This document shows positions 41,889 through 50,741 of a stretch of DNA of 64,000 nt, in pieces. The position numbers and the translations under genes were made by a program. The stretch is from Billgrantia tianxiuensis (GTDB lineage: Bacteria; Pseudomonadota; Gammaproteobacteria; Pseudomonadales; Halomonadaceae), in NCBI RefSeq assembly GCF_009834345.1, contig NZ_CP035042.1:4464001-4528000 (forward strand), given 5' to 3'. Each line of letters begins with the position of its first letter. The first letter of the stretch is position 1. Below the pieces are notes generated by a model. That model had not been told where the DNA came from. It ran no database searches and was given only the letters and a program-made list of their open reading frames with translations.

Positions 41889-42236
41889 TCACTCGGGCAC
41901 GACGAGTTCGCGCCCGATTCGCGCTTCGACCCGGCAGTATTTCCATAGCTTGTAGGTGCCGTCGCCCACCGGCGTGGTGCGGAAGAAGTTGCAGGCCTCG
42001 ACGATGGACTCGTAGTCCTGCACGTCGGCCATGATGTAGAAGGTCCAGGGGGCGGCGAGGGAGGGGCCGACCTGAATGCGGTCGTCGTCCATGATGCCCA
42101 GGATGGTGACGCCAGGCAGGCCGTCGATGCCCTGCAGCATCTCGCGGGTGGCCTCCCATACCTGCTTGGCCTCCTCGGCGGTGGCGTTCATGAAGTTCTG
42201 ATTGATCCCGCAGCAAAACAGCACGCGATGCATCAT
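41889..42236 (-). CDS. iacB: IacB-like small protein
   Basis: A 115-residue cytoplasmic protein with a ferredoxin-like alpha/beta pattern: MMHRVLFCCGINQNFMNATAEEAKQVWEATREML, then a strand-rich part with GPSLAAPWTFYIMADVQDYESIVEACNFFRTTPVGDGTYKLWKY. Size, fold impression and place between the IacA- and IacC-like genes match IacB, whose role is uncertain. A clear AGGAGA site precedes ATG 42236. Confidence 0.7.
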   Translation of the reverse strand: MMHRVLFCCGINQNFMNATAEEAKQVWEATREMLQGIDGLPGVTILGIMDDDRIQVGPSLAAPWTFYIMADVQDYESIVEACNFFRTTPVGDGTYKLWKYCRVEARIGRELVVPE

Positions 42237-42271
42237 GGTGTTCTCCTTTCTTCAGTTGTCGTTTCGGCGGT

Positions 42272-43415
42272 TCACAGATAGCCCGGCAGGGGGTCGTGAT
42301 CGAAGAAGATGGCCCCGGCGTTCTTCCAGGTGATCTCGCCCATGAAGGCGTGCTGGGTGCACAGCAATGCGTCGCGCAAAATGCGTGACAAGGGGTGGCC
42401 GTTCTCGGCACCGGTCATGCCGCTGATCTGGTACACGCTGCGGATGGCCGCGGCACACTCATGGGTCAGATGGGTGGCGGAGAGTCGTAGCAGGTTGATC
42501 TGATCGCGACTCGGTTCGCCGCCGGCCTCGACGGCGCTCCAGGCCGACTCGGTGCTGTCGTAGAAGAAGGCACGCGCGGCACGCACCCGGGCCTCGGCCT
42601 TGGCCAGACCGATCTGGGCGTACTCACGCTCGCCCAGATTGGGGGCTCCAGTGACCGACTTGCGCCCACCGGCCATGGCCCGCACCACGTCCAGCGCCTC
42701 ACGGGCCAACCCCAGGGTGGTGACTGCCAGCACCTGGGTGGCAAAGGAGAGAGCGGGGTAGCGGAAGAAGGGCGCGTCGATGGTGGCCCTGGCGCCGCGC
42801 ACGAAGGTCCACTCCTCGGCGACGTAGGCGTCGTCCACCACCAGGTCGTGGCTGCCGGTGGCGACCATGCCCAGCATGTCCCAGGTGGGGTCGATGCGAA
42901 CCTGCTCGCGGGCAGCACCGCCATGCGCGGCAGGGCGCCGGGTTCGTCGGGCTGGATCCCGACGCCGCACAGCGAGGCGCTCATGCAGCCGCTGGCGAAT
43001 TTCCAGCGTCCCTTGATGCGAAAGCCGCGGTCGACCCGCTCGGCGGGATGGGGCGGAAAGATGCCCCCGCGAACACCACGTCGGGAGAGTCCTTCCAGAT
43101 CTGGGTAATGGTCGCCTCGGGCAGCGCCGCCAGATAGGCGGGGTTCATGCCGAAGCTGGCCACCCAGCCGGCGGAGCCATCTGCCGCCGAGATGGCCTCG
43201 ACCATCTTCAGGAACTCGGCGGGGGATTTCTCGTCGCCGCCGTACCTGGCCGGCACCATGGCGCGATAGACGCCGATGGCCTGGAACTCCTCGACGATGT
43301 CCAGCGAGAGGTGTCGCTGTGCTTCGAACTCGTCACGCCGCTGGCGGATATTGTCGAGCAGCGCATCGAAGCGCTCCTCTCCGCCCCACTGGGCTTTATC
43401 GACCTGGCTGTGCAT
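42272..43415 (-). CDS. iacA: Acyl-CoA-dehydrogenase-fold flavin monooxygenase (IacA-like; two frameshifts)
   Basis: Group D flavin monooxygenase, about 381 residues after repair. The N-terminus has YRAMVPARYGGDEKSPAEFLKMVEAISAADGSAGWVASFGM. After one base is added at the C run 43064-43068 it continues GGIFPPHPAERV and FASGCM. A second base at the G run 42910-42912 gives AVLPREQVRIDPTWDMLG. The C-terminal helical domain follows (SATHLTHECAAAIRSVYQISG). In the iac pathway IacA hydroxylates indole-3-acetate using reduced flavin from IacG. It overlaps the amidase gene by 20 bp. Confidence 0.85.
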
Positions 43416-44553
43416 GGGTTTCTCCTGTTGTTTGAATGGCCTCGGCAGGCCGTGCGCCAACCAGATAGCGCGCGGCCCGGCAGACACCGGCGTCATCGCC
43501 TCGCCGACCGACGAGCTGCAGGCTCACCGGCCGCCCCCGGCTCGGAGACAGAGGCAGGCTCAGGGCGGGATGCCCCGAAAGGTTGAAGGGCCGCACGAGG
43601 GACGAGACGCTCAGATCCTGCCGCCCCTCCTCGGCCGCCACGCGGGTCAGCGGAAAGTGCGGCAGCGTCGGCAGCGCCAGCACCTCGTAGGTCTCGAGCA
43701 GCCGGTCCACACCGGCAGTGAAGGCCCGGCGTACCGCTTCGGCCTCGCGCAGCTCGGCGTCGGTGGTCTCGGCGGCCGCGCGCAGGCGGCGCTCCACGTC
43801 ACTCCCCAGGCGGCCGCTGTCGAGCCAGGCGGCACAGGCCACGTAGGTCTCGCGCCTGATCAGCGCCATGGCCGCCTCGTAGGCCTCGTCCATCAGCGGC
43901 AATGTGCGCGTTTCACCGGCCAGTCCGGCGTCTTCGAGACACGCCTCCACCGCGCCGAGGATGGCGGCATCGGCCGCCACCGCCAGCCCGCTCAGACGCG
44001 GCATCGCCGCTCCGTTTCCAACGACGAAGTCGGTATCCACGGCCGCCATGAAGGCAATCAGCTCGTCGAGGTCGGCGCTGAGCGGTCCCACGCAGTCGAG
44101 GCTGCTGTGCGCAGGCATGACGCCGCGACGCCCGAGCCGGCCGAAGGTGGGCTTCAACCCGTACACACCGCAGCAGGCCGCCGGCACCCGGATCGAGCCT
44201 CCCGTGTCGGTACCGATGCCGATCTCGGCCAGGCCCGCCGCCACCGCCGCCGCCGAGCCGCTGGAAGACCCACCAGGGATCAGCGCCGGGAAGCGCGGGT
44301 TCTCGGGAGTACCGGTCCAGGCATTGAGGCCGGTCATGCCGAATGCCAGCTCATGCAGGTTGGCCTTGGCGACGATGCGATAACCGGCTGCCAGCGTGCG
44401 CTCGACGATCTCGGCATGCCTCTCCGCCGCCGGCGCATCGGCCAGCGCCGCCGAGCCGGCCCGGGTCGGGTAGCCGGCGATATCGATGCTGTCCTTGACC
44501 ACGACTCGCTTGGAGCCCTTGCCGAGGTCGAGAGATTGGATGAGAGAGGACAT
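43396..44553 (-). CDS. iacH: Amidase-signature enzyme (IacH-like)
   Basis: A 385-residue amidase of the Ser-cisSer-Lys family. The catalytic Lys is K20 in VVVKDSIDIAG, the cis-Ser is in GGSSSGSAAAVAAG and the nucleophile is in GTDTGGSIRVPA. The N-terminus is short compared with many amidases, starting just before the Lys. First gene of the catabolic operon, with the conserved 19-bp operator-like sequence 19-37 bp upstream. In iac clusters the amidase role is unclear; it may hydrolyse an amide or lactam. Confidence 0.85.
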   Translation of the reverse strand: MSSLIQSLDLGKGSKRVVVKDSIDIAGYPTRAGSAALADAPAAERHAEIVERTLAAGYRIVAKANLHELAFGMTGLNAWTGTPENPRFPALIPGGSSSGSAAAVAAGLAEIGIGTDTGGSIRVPAACCGVYGLKPTFGRLGRRGVMPAHSSLDCVGPLSADLDELIAFMAAVDTDFVVGNGAAMPRLSGLAVAADAAILGAVEACLEDAGLAGETRTLPLMDEAYEAAMALIRRETYVACAAWLDSGRLGSDVERRLRAAAETTDAELREAEAVRRAFTAGVDRLLETYEVLALPTLPHFPLTRVAAEEGRQDLSVSSLVRPFNLSGHPALSLPLSPSRGRPVSLQLVGRRGDDAGVCRAARYLVGARPAEAIQTTGETHAQPGR

Positions 44554-44571
44554 GGCAGCCTTTTGTTTATT

Positions 44572-44590
44572 TATCACATGAAATTTCAAG
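44572..44590. promoter_or_regulatory. 19-bp operator-like sequence upstream of the iac-like operon
   Basis: TATCACATGAAATTTCAAG occurs here and, identically and in the same orientation, at 47571-47589 upstream of the TRAP genes. It contains the perfect 10-bp palindrome TGAAATTTCA. Location 19 bp upstream of the amidase start suits repressor binding. A second palindrome GCGCAAAATTGCGC (44600-44613) lies just beyond it. Confidence 0.7.
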
Positions 44591-44646
44591 TATTTAATGG
44601 CGCAAAATTGCGCTTCCTTCCCTACTGCGTTCCTACTTGTTTTCCT

Positions 44647-45936
44647 TCAGAGAACGAACAGCACGATCTCGGGCACCAGCAGCAGCAACGCGATGCATAT
44701 CAGGTAAGGCGACATGAAGTAGCCGACGCCACGAAAGATATCGCCAAAGCTGAGTTCCGGATCGAGGCTCTTGACGATGAAGGCATTGACTCCCACCGGC
44801 GGTGTGATCGCCCCCATGCTGGTCACGATGCAGACCATGATGCCGAACCAGATCGGGTCGTAGCCCAGCACCATCGCTACCGGGAAGAAGATGGGGATCG
44901 AGATGATCAGAAAGCCCATGGCATCCATCAGCGCCCCGCCGATGACGTAGATCAGCAATACGCAGGCCATGACCAGCACCGCCGGCAGGGGCAGCGCCGC
45001 GGCCCACTCGCCAACCAGGAAGGGCAGCCGTGTCACGGTCAGGAAGCGGCCGAACACCACCGCGCCCGCCACCAGCATCAGGATCATGGCGGAGGTTCTG
45101 AGGGTGTTGCCCAGCGATTCCCGCAGCATCTCCCAGGATAGCCGTCCGCGCAGGCCGATGATGGCAATGGCGCCGACGCAGCCCACCGCAGCCGCCTCGG
45201 TGGAGGTGAACCAGCCGGCAAACAGGCCTCCCAGCACCAGGGTGAAGAGCGCGAATATCTCCAGCACGCCCTTGAGCGAGGCCAGGCGTGCGGCCCAGGA
45301 AGAGCGTTCGCCGGCCGGCGCCATGGCCGGATTGCGCCAGCAGAGATAGGCAATGGTCAGCACGAACAGCGTCATCAGAATCAGGCCGGGCACGATGCTG
45401 GCGATGAAGAGATCGCGAATGGCCAGCTCGGCCTGCAAGGCGATCACGATCAGCACCGCGCTGGGCGGAATGATGACGCCCAGGGTGCCGCCGGTGGCGA
45501 CGCTGCCGGCGCTCAGCGCCCTGTGGTAGCCGAACTTCTTCATCTCCGGCAGGGCAATGGTGCCCACCGTGGCGGCCGTCGCGGTGTTGGAGCCGCACAC
45601 CGCGGCGAAACCGGCGCTGCTCAGGATCGTCGTCGTGGCCATGGAGCCCTGGCGATGACCGGTCCAGGCATAGGCGGCAGCGAAGAGCTTCTCGGTGATT
45701 CCCGAGCGAAACAGCAGCTCGCCCATGAAGATGAACAGCGGGATGACGCTCAGGGAGTAGGAGGAGAGTTGCTCCCAGATCCCGGAGCTGACGATGTTGT
45801 ATGCCGCCATGGAACTCGTAATGTGCAGCATCCCGAAGAAGCCGACGATGAACATGGCAAAGCTGATCGGCATCTTCAGGACAATCAGCACGAAAAGCGC
45901 CAGCACGCCGATCAGGGCCACCAGGGTGAAGCTCAT
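44647..45936 (-). CDS. dctM: TRAP transporter large permease DctM
   Basis: A 429-residue large membrane subunit of a tripartite Na+-coupled carboxylate transporter. About twelve helices; family motifs VIPLFIFMGELLFRSG, ILSSAGFAAVCGSNTATAATVGTIALPEM, GTLGVIIPPSAVLI and MGAITPPVGVNAFIV. ATG 45936 overlaps the small-permease stop by 4 bp. With DctQ and DctP upstream it should import the aromatic acid degraded by the next operon. Confidence 0.93.
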   Translation of the reverse strand: MSFTLVALIGVLALFVLIVLKMPISFAMFIVGFFGMLHITSSMAAYNIVSSGIWEQLSSYSLSVIPLFIFMGELLFRSGITEKLFAAAYAWTGHRQGSMATTTILSSAGFAAVCGSNTATAATVGTIALPEMKKFGYHRALSAGSVATGGTLGVIIPPSAVLIVIALQAELAIRDLFIASIVPGLILMTLFVLTIAYLCWRNPAMAPAGERSSWAARLASLKGVLEIFALFTLVLGGLFAGWFTSTEAAAVGCVGAIAIIGLRGRLSWEMLRESLGNTLRTSAMILMLVAGAVVFGRFLTVTRLPFLVGEWAAALPLPAVLVMACVLLIYVIGGALMDAMGFLIISIPIFFPVAMVLGYDPIWFGIMVCIVTSMGAITPPVGVNAFIVKSLDPELSFGDIFRGVGYFMSPYLICIALLLLVPEIVLFVL

Positions 45937-46409
45937 GACACCCTCCCCCTCTTCAGGCACTCCAGCACATCCACCAGCAGCACCAGACAGAACGCGGTGA
46001 AGCCGAAGGCGACCAGATAGATGATGGGATAAACGGCCAGGCGCAGAGACTGCGATACGGTGCCGCGCTGCATGGCGAGGAGCCCATATTCCCACAGCTT
46101 GAACGCCACCATGGCGAAGAACAGCAGGCTCGCCAGCAACACCAGGGCTTGAATCCAGTGCTGCAGCCGCTGGGGCAGGCGAGCCACCAGCATGTCCAGA
46201 TCGATATGCGCCTTTGTCGCCTGGGCATAGGCCAGGGAGAGCGCAACCACCACCGCCGTCAGCCAGCCGACCACCTCAGTGGTACCGCCGAACGAGGAGG
46301 CGACCTGACGCATGACGATGTTGGTCACCACCAGGAGCACCATGGCCAGCAAGGCACCGCCGGCGAGGGCGAGCAACAGCCGACTGACCAGGAGAGAAAA
46401 TCTATTCAT
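45933..46409 (-). CDS. dctQ: TRAP transporter small permease DctQ
   Basis: A 158-residue four-helix small subunit with the family motif TEVVGWLTAVVVALSLAYAQATKAHIDLDMLV. It lies between the binding-protein gene and dctM, overlapping dctM by 4 bp. Confidence 0.92.
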   Translation of the reverse strand: MNRFSLLVSRLLLALAGGALLAMVLLVVTNIVMRQVASSFGGTTEVVGWLTAVVVALSLAYAQATKAHIDLDMLVARLPQRLQHWIQALVLLASLLFFAMVAFKLWEYGLLAMQRGTVSQSLRLAVYPIIYLVAFGFTAFCLVLLVDVLECLKRGRVS

Positions 46410-46464
46410 GAGCCAGCACCTGTCGTGTCGAATCTATCCCGGGCCTCGGCCCGGGCACCTGTCG

Positions 46465-47511
46465 CTACTGCTGGTATTGCTCGAAAAGTTCGAGCATACG
46501 CTCATGAAACTCGTGCGCCGGCAGGCCCAGCTCGGCAACGCGGGTCAACCGCTCCTCGTTGATCGGCAGCAGGCGTTCGGTCCAGCGAGCCGCCTCTTCA
46601 TCGCTCAGCGAGAGCACTTCGACCCCCTCTTCCTCACGCGCCCACTCCAGCGACGCCTCGACGTGGGAATCGAGATAGTCGCCGGCGAAGAAGGCCATTT
46701 CGGCGCCCAGCTCGTCGATGACCTGCTGAACGTCCTCGGGCAGCGACTCCCAGCGCTGGCGGTTCATGACCGCCACCAGCACCGCATTCGACAAGGGGTA
46801 GTCGGTGACGTACTTGACGGTGCGCGCATAGCGCAGGTCCATCAGCACTTCCCGTGAGCTCACGTAGCCGTCGACGACGCCCGATTGCAGTGCCTCGCCC
46901 GTGTCGGCCTGCGAGAGCGCTATCGGCACCCCGCCCAGCGCCGCCAGGACATCGGTACTGTCTCCAGGCACACGAATCTCCTGGCCATGCAGCGCGTCCA
47001 GGGAAGTCACCGGCTCCTTGGTCTGCAGATAGCCAGGCTCGGAGGTGAAGGCCGTAATGACCTTGAAATCCTCGAGGCCCAGCTGCTCGGGAGGAAACTC
47101 CTGAATCAGCTCGTAGACGGTCTGACTCGCCACGGTCGAATTGACCTCCAGCCCGGTCAGGCTGCCGGCCAGATTGAGCAGTGGAAAACGGCTCGGCTCA
47201 TAGGAGGTGATCGAAAGCCCGATATCGGCGACGCCGCTCAACACGCCGTCATACATGTTGTTGGCGGACAGCAGCGTACTGCCGGGAAAGGTGTTCACCG
47301 TCACGCGCCCGTCGGTGCGGCGCTCAATCTCCTCCGCCCAATGCTCCATCTGCACACCGGGGAAGGTGCTGGCAGGCGAGATGAAGGCATAACTGAGGGT
47401 GATGTCGCTGGCCAAAGCGAGCGGGCTTGCCAGGGCACTCATCAGCACACCCGCCAACCCAATGGCACCCGCCGCGTGCCGAATGTTCGGCACTGTTGTC
47501 TTCGTCGTCAT
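46465..47511 (-). CDS. dctP: TRAP transporter binding protein DctP
   Basis: A 348-residue periplasmic solute receptor with a signal peptide (IGLAGVLMSALASPLALASD). The sequence begins ITLSYAFISPASTFPGVQMEHWAEEIERRTDGRV and has the ligand-carboxylate region (GQEIRVPGDSTDVLAALGGVP) with its conserved Arg. First gene of the dctPQM unit. The leader carries the shared operator-like sequence and a separate dyad. Confidence 0.93.
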   Translation of the reverse strand: MTTKTTVPNIRHAAGAIGLAGVLMSALASPLALASDITLSYAFISPASTFPGVQMEHWAEEIERRTDGRVTVNTFPGSTLLSANNMYDGVLSGVADIGLSITSYEPSRFPLLNLAGSLTGLEVNSTVASQTVYELIQEFPPEQLGLEDFKVITAFTSEPGYLQTKEPVTSLDALHGQEIRVPGDSTDVLAALGGVPIALSQADTGEALQSGVVDGYVSSREVLMDLRYARTVKYVTDYPLSNAVLVAVMNRQRWESLPEDVQQVIDELGAEMAFFAGDYLDSHVEASLEWAREEEGVEVLSLSDEEAARWTERLLPINEERLTRVAELGLPAHEFHERMLELFEQYQQ

Positions 47512-47538
47512 GGGGTCTACCTCTATTTATCGTTGTTG

Positions 47539-47561
47539 TTGGGTGCTTCTGTGTCACCCAA
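47539..47561. promoter_or_regulatory. Dyad in the dctP leader
   Basis: TTGGGTG (47539-47545) and CACCCAA (47555-47561) form a perfect 7-bp inverted repeat around 9 bp, 28 bp upstream of the dctP ATG. It could be an operator or an RNA hairpin covering the leader. Confidence 0.45.
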
Positions 47562-47570
47562 TACAGTCAA

Positions 47571-47589
47571 TATCACATGAAATTTCAAG
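47571..47589. promoter_or_regulatory. 19-bp operator-like sequence upstream of dctPQM
   Basis: Second exact copy of TATCACATGAAATTTCAAG, 60 bp upstream of the dctP start. Surrounding bases are also related (CGCAAA follows in both copies), suggesting a shared promoter-operator block about 40 bp long. Confidence 0.7.
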
Positions 47590-47633
47590 CAATGCAAATA
47601 ACGCGCAAAGGTTCGTATCGCGAACATCACTGG

Positions 47634-49340
47634 CTAGTCCGGCACTCCCAGCGCCGCCAACAGCGCCGCCAGCTCCGGGTCCTGCCGCTTGGCATGCAGC
47701 AGCGCGGCGTCCTCCACCGCGAAGCGGCCCGCAGTGGCACTCAGGTAGACCTTGCCGCTGGTGTGGTCGGCGAAGCGGACCTCCGGCACCTTGGCGAGGC
47801 ACTGCTTGAGGAAGGTGCAGTTGTTGGCCACCGCGAGCACGTCGCCGCCGGGATAGACCTCCGCCGGGCACGTCGCCGCGGTGTTGATCTTCTTGTAGCG
47901 CTCGATGTCGACCAGGCCCAGCGGGTCCAGGATGTGGAGTACCTCACGGGTGCCGTGGGCGATGACCTCGGGCGGGGTATGCCTGGGCACGCTGTTGTCG
48001 AGAAACACGTACTTGAAGCGCGGTCGCGGGCTGTCCAGCCACTTGAAGAATACCCTGGGCATGCCGTCGTAGGCCTCCACGCAGTGCCCCAGGAAATCCG
48101 ACACCGCCTTGTAGCGCCCGCGCTCCAACCCCCGCAGCCAGCCCCGCTCCACCGTGGCCTCCGGCGGGGTGATGATGAAGTACATGTGCATGGTGGAGAC
48201 GTACTTGGCATAGGTGCCATCCAGCAATTGCGGCACCGTCTCCGACGAGAAGCTGTCGAAGCGAAAGCGGTCGATCAGCAGATGGGGAATGGTGCGATCC
48301 CGCTGCGCCTTGTCGCGGATGTAGCGGTCCAGCTTGGCGTCGATCAGCTTGACCTCCTTGCCCGCCAGGCGACCGGCATACTTGTAGGCTTCTCCCAACG
48401 CCTCATAGTCGAGCAGCAGGCGACGCCAGATATCGGGAGTGATGGTGCCGTATCGATCCGGTGGCAGGCCCAGGTCCTGCAGCGTATGTCTCAGCAGGTG
48501 GCGCAGGGAGCTCTTGCCGGCCGCCGAGGCGCCCTTGAGGCTGACCAGGATCGGCTCGTCGGCAAGCGGCACCCTATCGTAACCCTCCTGCTCGATGGCC
48601 CGCTCGACGTGCGGCGCCAGCAGGTGGCCGATCAGGCGGCTGCCGTAGTCGTTGCCGGCATGCCGGGTGATCAAGCGCGCCAGCACCTCGCGATCCATAC
48701 CGATATGGCCCTGGACCGCGGCAATCGAACTCAGCACCCGGTAGGCACTCTTGTAGACGGCCTGCTCCTGCTCGTCCTGGGCCGCCAGCCCCCTCTGCTT
48801 GATGGCCTGGATGGCATCGTGGTGACGCTCCTCCAGCGAGCGGCGATCCGGTGGCCGCGGCGGAGCGGGCCGCCTGCCCAGCCAACGCGCCAGCAAGGAG
48901 ACGGGTTCGGGATCACCCGCCTCCGCTTCCGGGGCGAAGGCCGCGTCCAGGATCTCCTCCGCCCTGCCCCGTATCGACGCGCAGAGTCGGTCGAATGCCT
49001 GCTGGAATGCCGGCAGCTGGGAAGTGAGGTAGTCGGCCAGGATCCTGAGCACGATGCGGCGGAAGTTGTGCCCCAGCACCTCTTCCTGTTCGCCCTCGTG
49101 CACCAGGATGTCGGCGGTGACCCGCACGATCAGCTCGTGCAGCACCAGGCGCTCGGCGCGGAACGCGACCAGTTCCTCCTCCTCGAGCCCGGTGAGCGCC
49201 CGCAGCTCGGGGATCTCGGCCAGGTCGGAAGAGACGTTGGCCGTGCGATGAATGGTCTCCAGGGGCCGGTAGCGCCTGGGCAGGTCGGCCTCGAGGCCGG
49301 GGTTCCACGCCGAGTACTCGGCAGTAGCTCGATCAAGCAT
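47634..49340 (-). CDS. Large P-loop protein with zeta-toxin/kinase-like core
   Basis: A 568-residue soluble protein not readily named. Residues 1-250 are helical and charged. A Walker A motif KGASAAGKSS lies near residue 270, followed by TITPDIWRRLLLDYEALGEAYKYAGRLAG and IPHLLIDRFRFDSFS, a layout reminiscent of zeta-toxin or small-molecule kinases. A later segment (MYFIITPPEATVERGWLRGLERGRYKAV) resembles a kinase lid. ATG 49340 is preferred over GTG 49349. It stands alone between the TRAP and benE genes, with no antitoxin-like partner. Function unknown. Confidence 0.7.
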   Translation of the reverse strand: MLDRATAEYSAWNPGLEADLPRRYRPLETIHRTANVSSDLAEIPELRALTGLEEEELVAFRAERLVLHELIVRVTADILVHEGEQEEVLGHNFRRIVLRILADYLTSQLPAFQQAFDRLCASIRGRAEEILDAAFAPEAEAGDPEPVSLLARWLGRRPAPPRPPDRRSLEERHHDAIQAIKQRGLAAQDEQEQAVYKSAYRVLSSIAAVQGHIGMDREVLARLITRHAGNDYGSRLIGHLLAPHVERAIEQEGYDRVPLADEPILVSLKGASAAGKSSLRHLLRHTLQDLGLPPDRYGTITPDIWRRLLLDYEALGEAYKYAGRLAGKEVKLIDAKLDRYIRDKAQRDRTIPHLLIDRFRFDSFSSETVPQLLDGTYAKYVSTMHMYFIITPPEATVERGWLRGLERGRYKAVSDFLGHCVEAYDGMPRVFFKWLDSPRPRFKYVFLDNSVPRHTPPEVIAHGTREVLHILDPLGLVDIERYKKINTAATCPAEVYPGGDVLAVANNCTFLKQCLAKVPEVRFADHTSGKVYLSATAGRFAVEDAALLHAKRQDPELAALLAALGVPD

Positions 49341-49432
49341 AGGCGCCACGCACGTGCGGAGGTTCAGGCCGATAGCCGGCGGTCATGCCTCGACATTGGC
49401 CGAATTTCTCATGCAGGGCAATCACGGCTCGA

Positions 49433-50641
49433 TCACGGCTTCTCCTCGGCGGCAGCCGCCGCCCGCCGTACCGGCAACGCCAGGGGCCGGTGCAGGACCA
49501 GGTAGGCCGCGCCGCCGATCGCCACGCCCCAGAAGGCCGAGCCCAGGCCGAACAGGCTCATGCCCGAGGCGGTGGCCAGGAAGGTGATGATCGAGGCCTC
49601 GAGATGCTCCTTCTCGGCGGCCGCCGCGCTGAGGTTGCCGGCGATGGCGCCGATCAGCGCCAGCCCCGCCAGCAGGGCGACGAAGGTCACCGGCAGCGAG
49701 GTGAACAGCAGCACGATGCTGCCCGAGAACAGCGCGCCGAGCAGGTAGAAGACACCATTGGCCACGCCGGCCACGTAGCGTTTGCCGGGGTCGGGGTGGG
49801 CCGCCTTGCCGGTGCACAGTGCCGCGGTGATGGCCGCCACCACCGTGGTGATGCCACCGAACAGCGCCATCGGCAGCGATACCAGGCTGGTGACGGTGAG
49901 GATCGGCTTGGCCTGAACCTCGTAGCCGGCGCCGCGCAGGATCGCCATGCCCGGCAGGAATTGCCCGGTGAGGCTGACCAGCGCCAGCGGCAGGGCCAGG
50001 CTCAGGGTCGCGCCCAACGTCCACTCGGGGCGAATCGGCTCGGGCGCGGCCAGCTGCCATGAAACACCCGCCAGGCTGGCACCCTCCAGCCCCACCGCCA
50101 GCGCGATCCCGGCCAGCAGCAACAGCACCAGGAAGTAGCGCGGAAACAGCCGCTTGAACCCCAGGTAGGCGGCGAGCATGCCCAGCGCCAGCAGCGGTGC
50201 CTCCTCCAGCGAGGTGAACACGCCGACGCCGAACTGGAACAGGATGCCGGCCATCATCGCCGCGGCGATACCGGGCGGAATCAGCGCGACGATACGGTCG
50301 AAGGCGCCGCTCACGCCGACCGCGAAGACGATCAGCGCCGCGGTGAGGTAGGCGCCCACGGCCTCGTTCAGCGACAGCTCGGGAAACAGCGTGACCAGCA
50401 GCGCCGTGCCCGGCGCCGACCAGGCGGTGACCACCGGCACCCTGAGCCACAGGCTCAGGCCGATGCCCGACACCGCGGCGCCGATGGAGATCGCCCACAC
50501 CCAGGAGCTCATCATCTGGGGGGAGATATCCGCACTCTGGGCGGCCTGGAAGAAGATCGCCAGCGGGCCGGCGTAGGAGATCAGCACCGCCACGAAGCCG
50601 GCCGTCACGGCCGACAGCGACCAGTCCTGGCGCAATGACAT
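49433..50641 (-). CDS. benE: BenE-family benzoate transporter
   Basis: A 402-residue benzoate:H+ symporter family protein with about twelve helices: SAVTAGFVAVLISYAGPLAIFFQAAQ, VVTAWSAPGTALL, GQFLPGMAILRGAGYEVQAKPIL. GAGGTG precedes the ATG. It follows a second BenE-like gene on the same strand, 100 bp away and beyond a terminator, so it may have its own promoter. Benzoate is the expected cargo given benABCD next door. Confidence 0.88.
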   Translation of the reverse strand: MSLRQDWSLSAVTAGFVAVLISYAGPLAIFFQAAQSADISPQMMSSWVWAISIGAAVSGIGLSLWLRVPVVTAWSAPGTALLVTLFPELSLNEAVGAYLTAALIVFAVGVSGAFDRIVALIPPGIAAAMMAGILFQFGVGVFTSLEEAPLLALGMLAAYLGFKRLFPRYFLVLLLLAGIALAVGLEGASLAGVSWQLAAPEPIRPEWTLGATLSLALPLALVSLTGQFLPGMAILRGAGYEVQAKPILTVTSLVSLPMALFGGITTVVAAITAALCTGKAAHPDPGKRYVAGVANGVFYLLGALFSGSIVLLFTSLPVTFVALLAGLALIGAIAGNLSAAAAEKEHLEASIITFLATASGMSLFGLGSAFWGVAIGGAAYLVLHRPLALPVRRAAAAAEEKP

Positions 50642-50682
50642 GTTTCACCTCGCATGGCAGAAATAGGGGATTTCAAACGGAT

Positions 50683-50717
50683 AAAAAAGGCCCGTAGCGA
50701 GGAATCGACCACGGGCC
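50683..50717 (-). terminator. Intrinsic terminator after the second BenE gene
   Basis: On the minus strand, GGCCCGT (50717-50711) pairs with ACGGGCC (50695-50689), followed by TTTTTT (50688-50683). It lies 25 bp after the stop of the gene ending at 50742 and should close the cat-ben-transporter unit. Confidence 0.8.
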
Positions 50718-50741
50718 AACGGAGGAAGGTGTGACCGCCCG

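Noticed and set aside
42272..43415. IacA-like gene as a decayed pseudogene
   Set aside because: Both breaks are single missing G/C bases in runs and all other family motifs are intact; the same error type occurs throughout the window.
44596..44615. Sigma-54 promoter (TGGCGC...TTGC) before the amidase gene
   Set aside because: The GG to GC spacing is 9 instead of 10 and the reading is better explained by the palindrome GCGCAAAATTGCGC.
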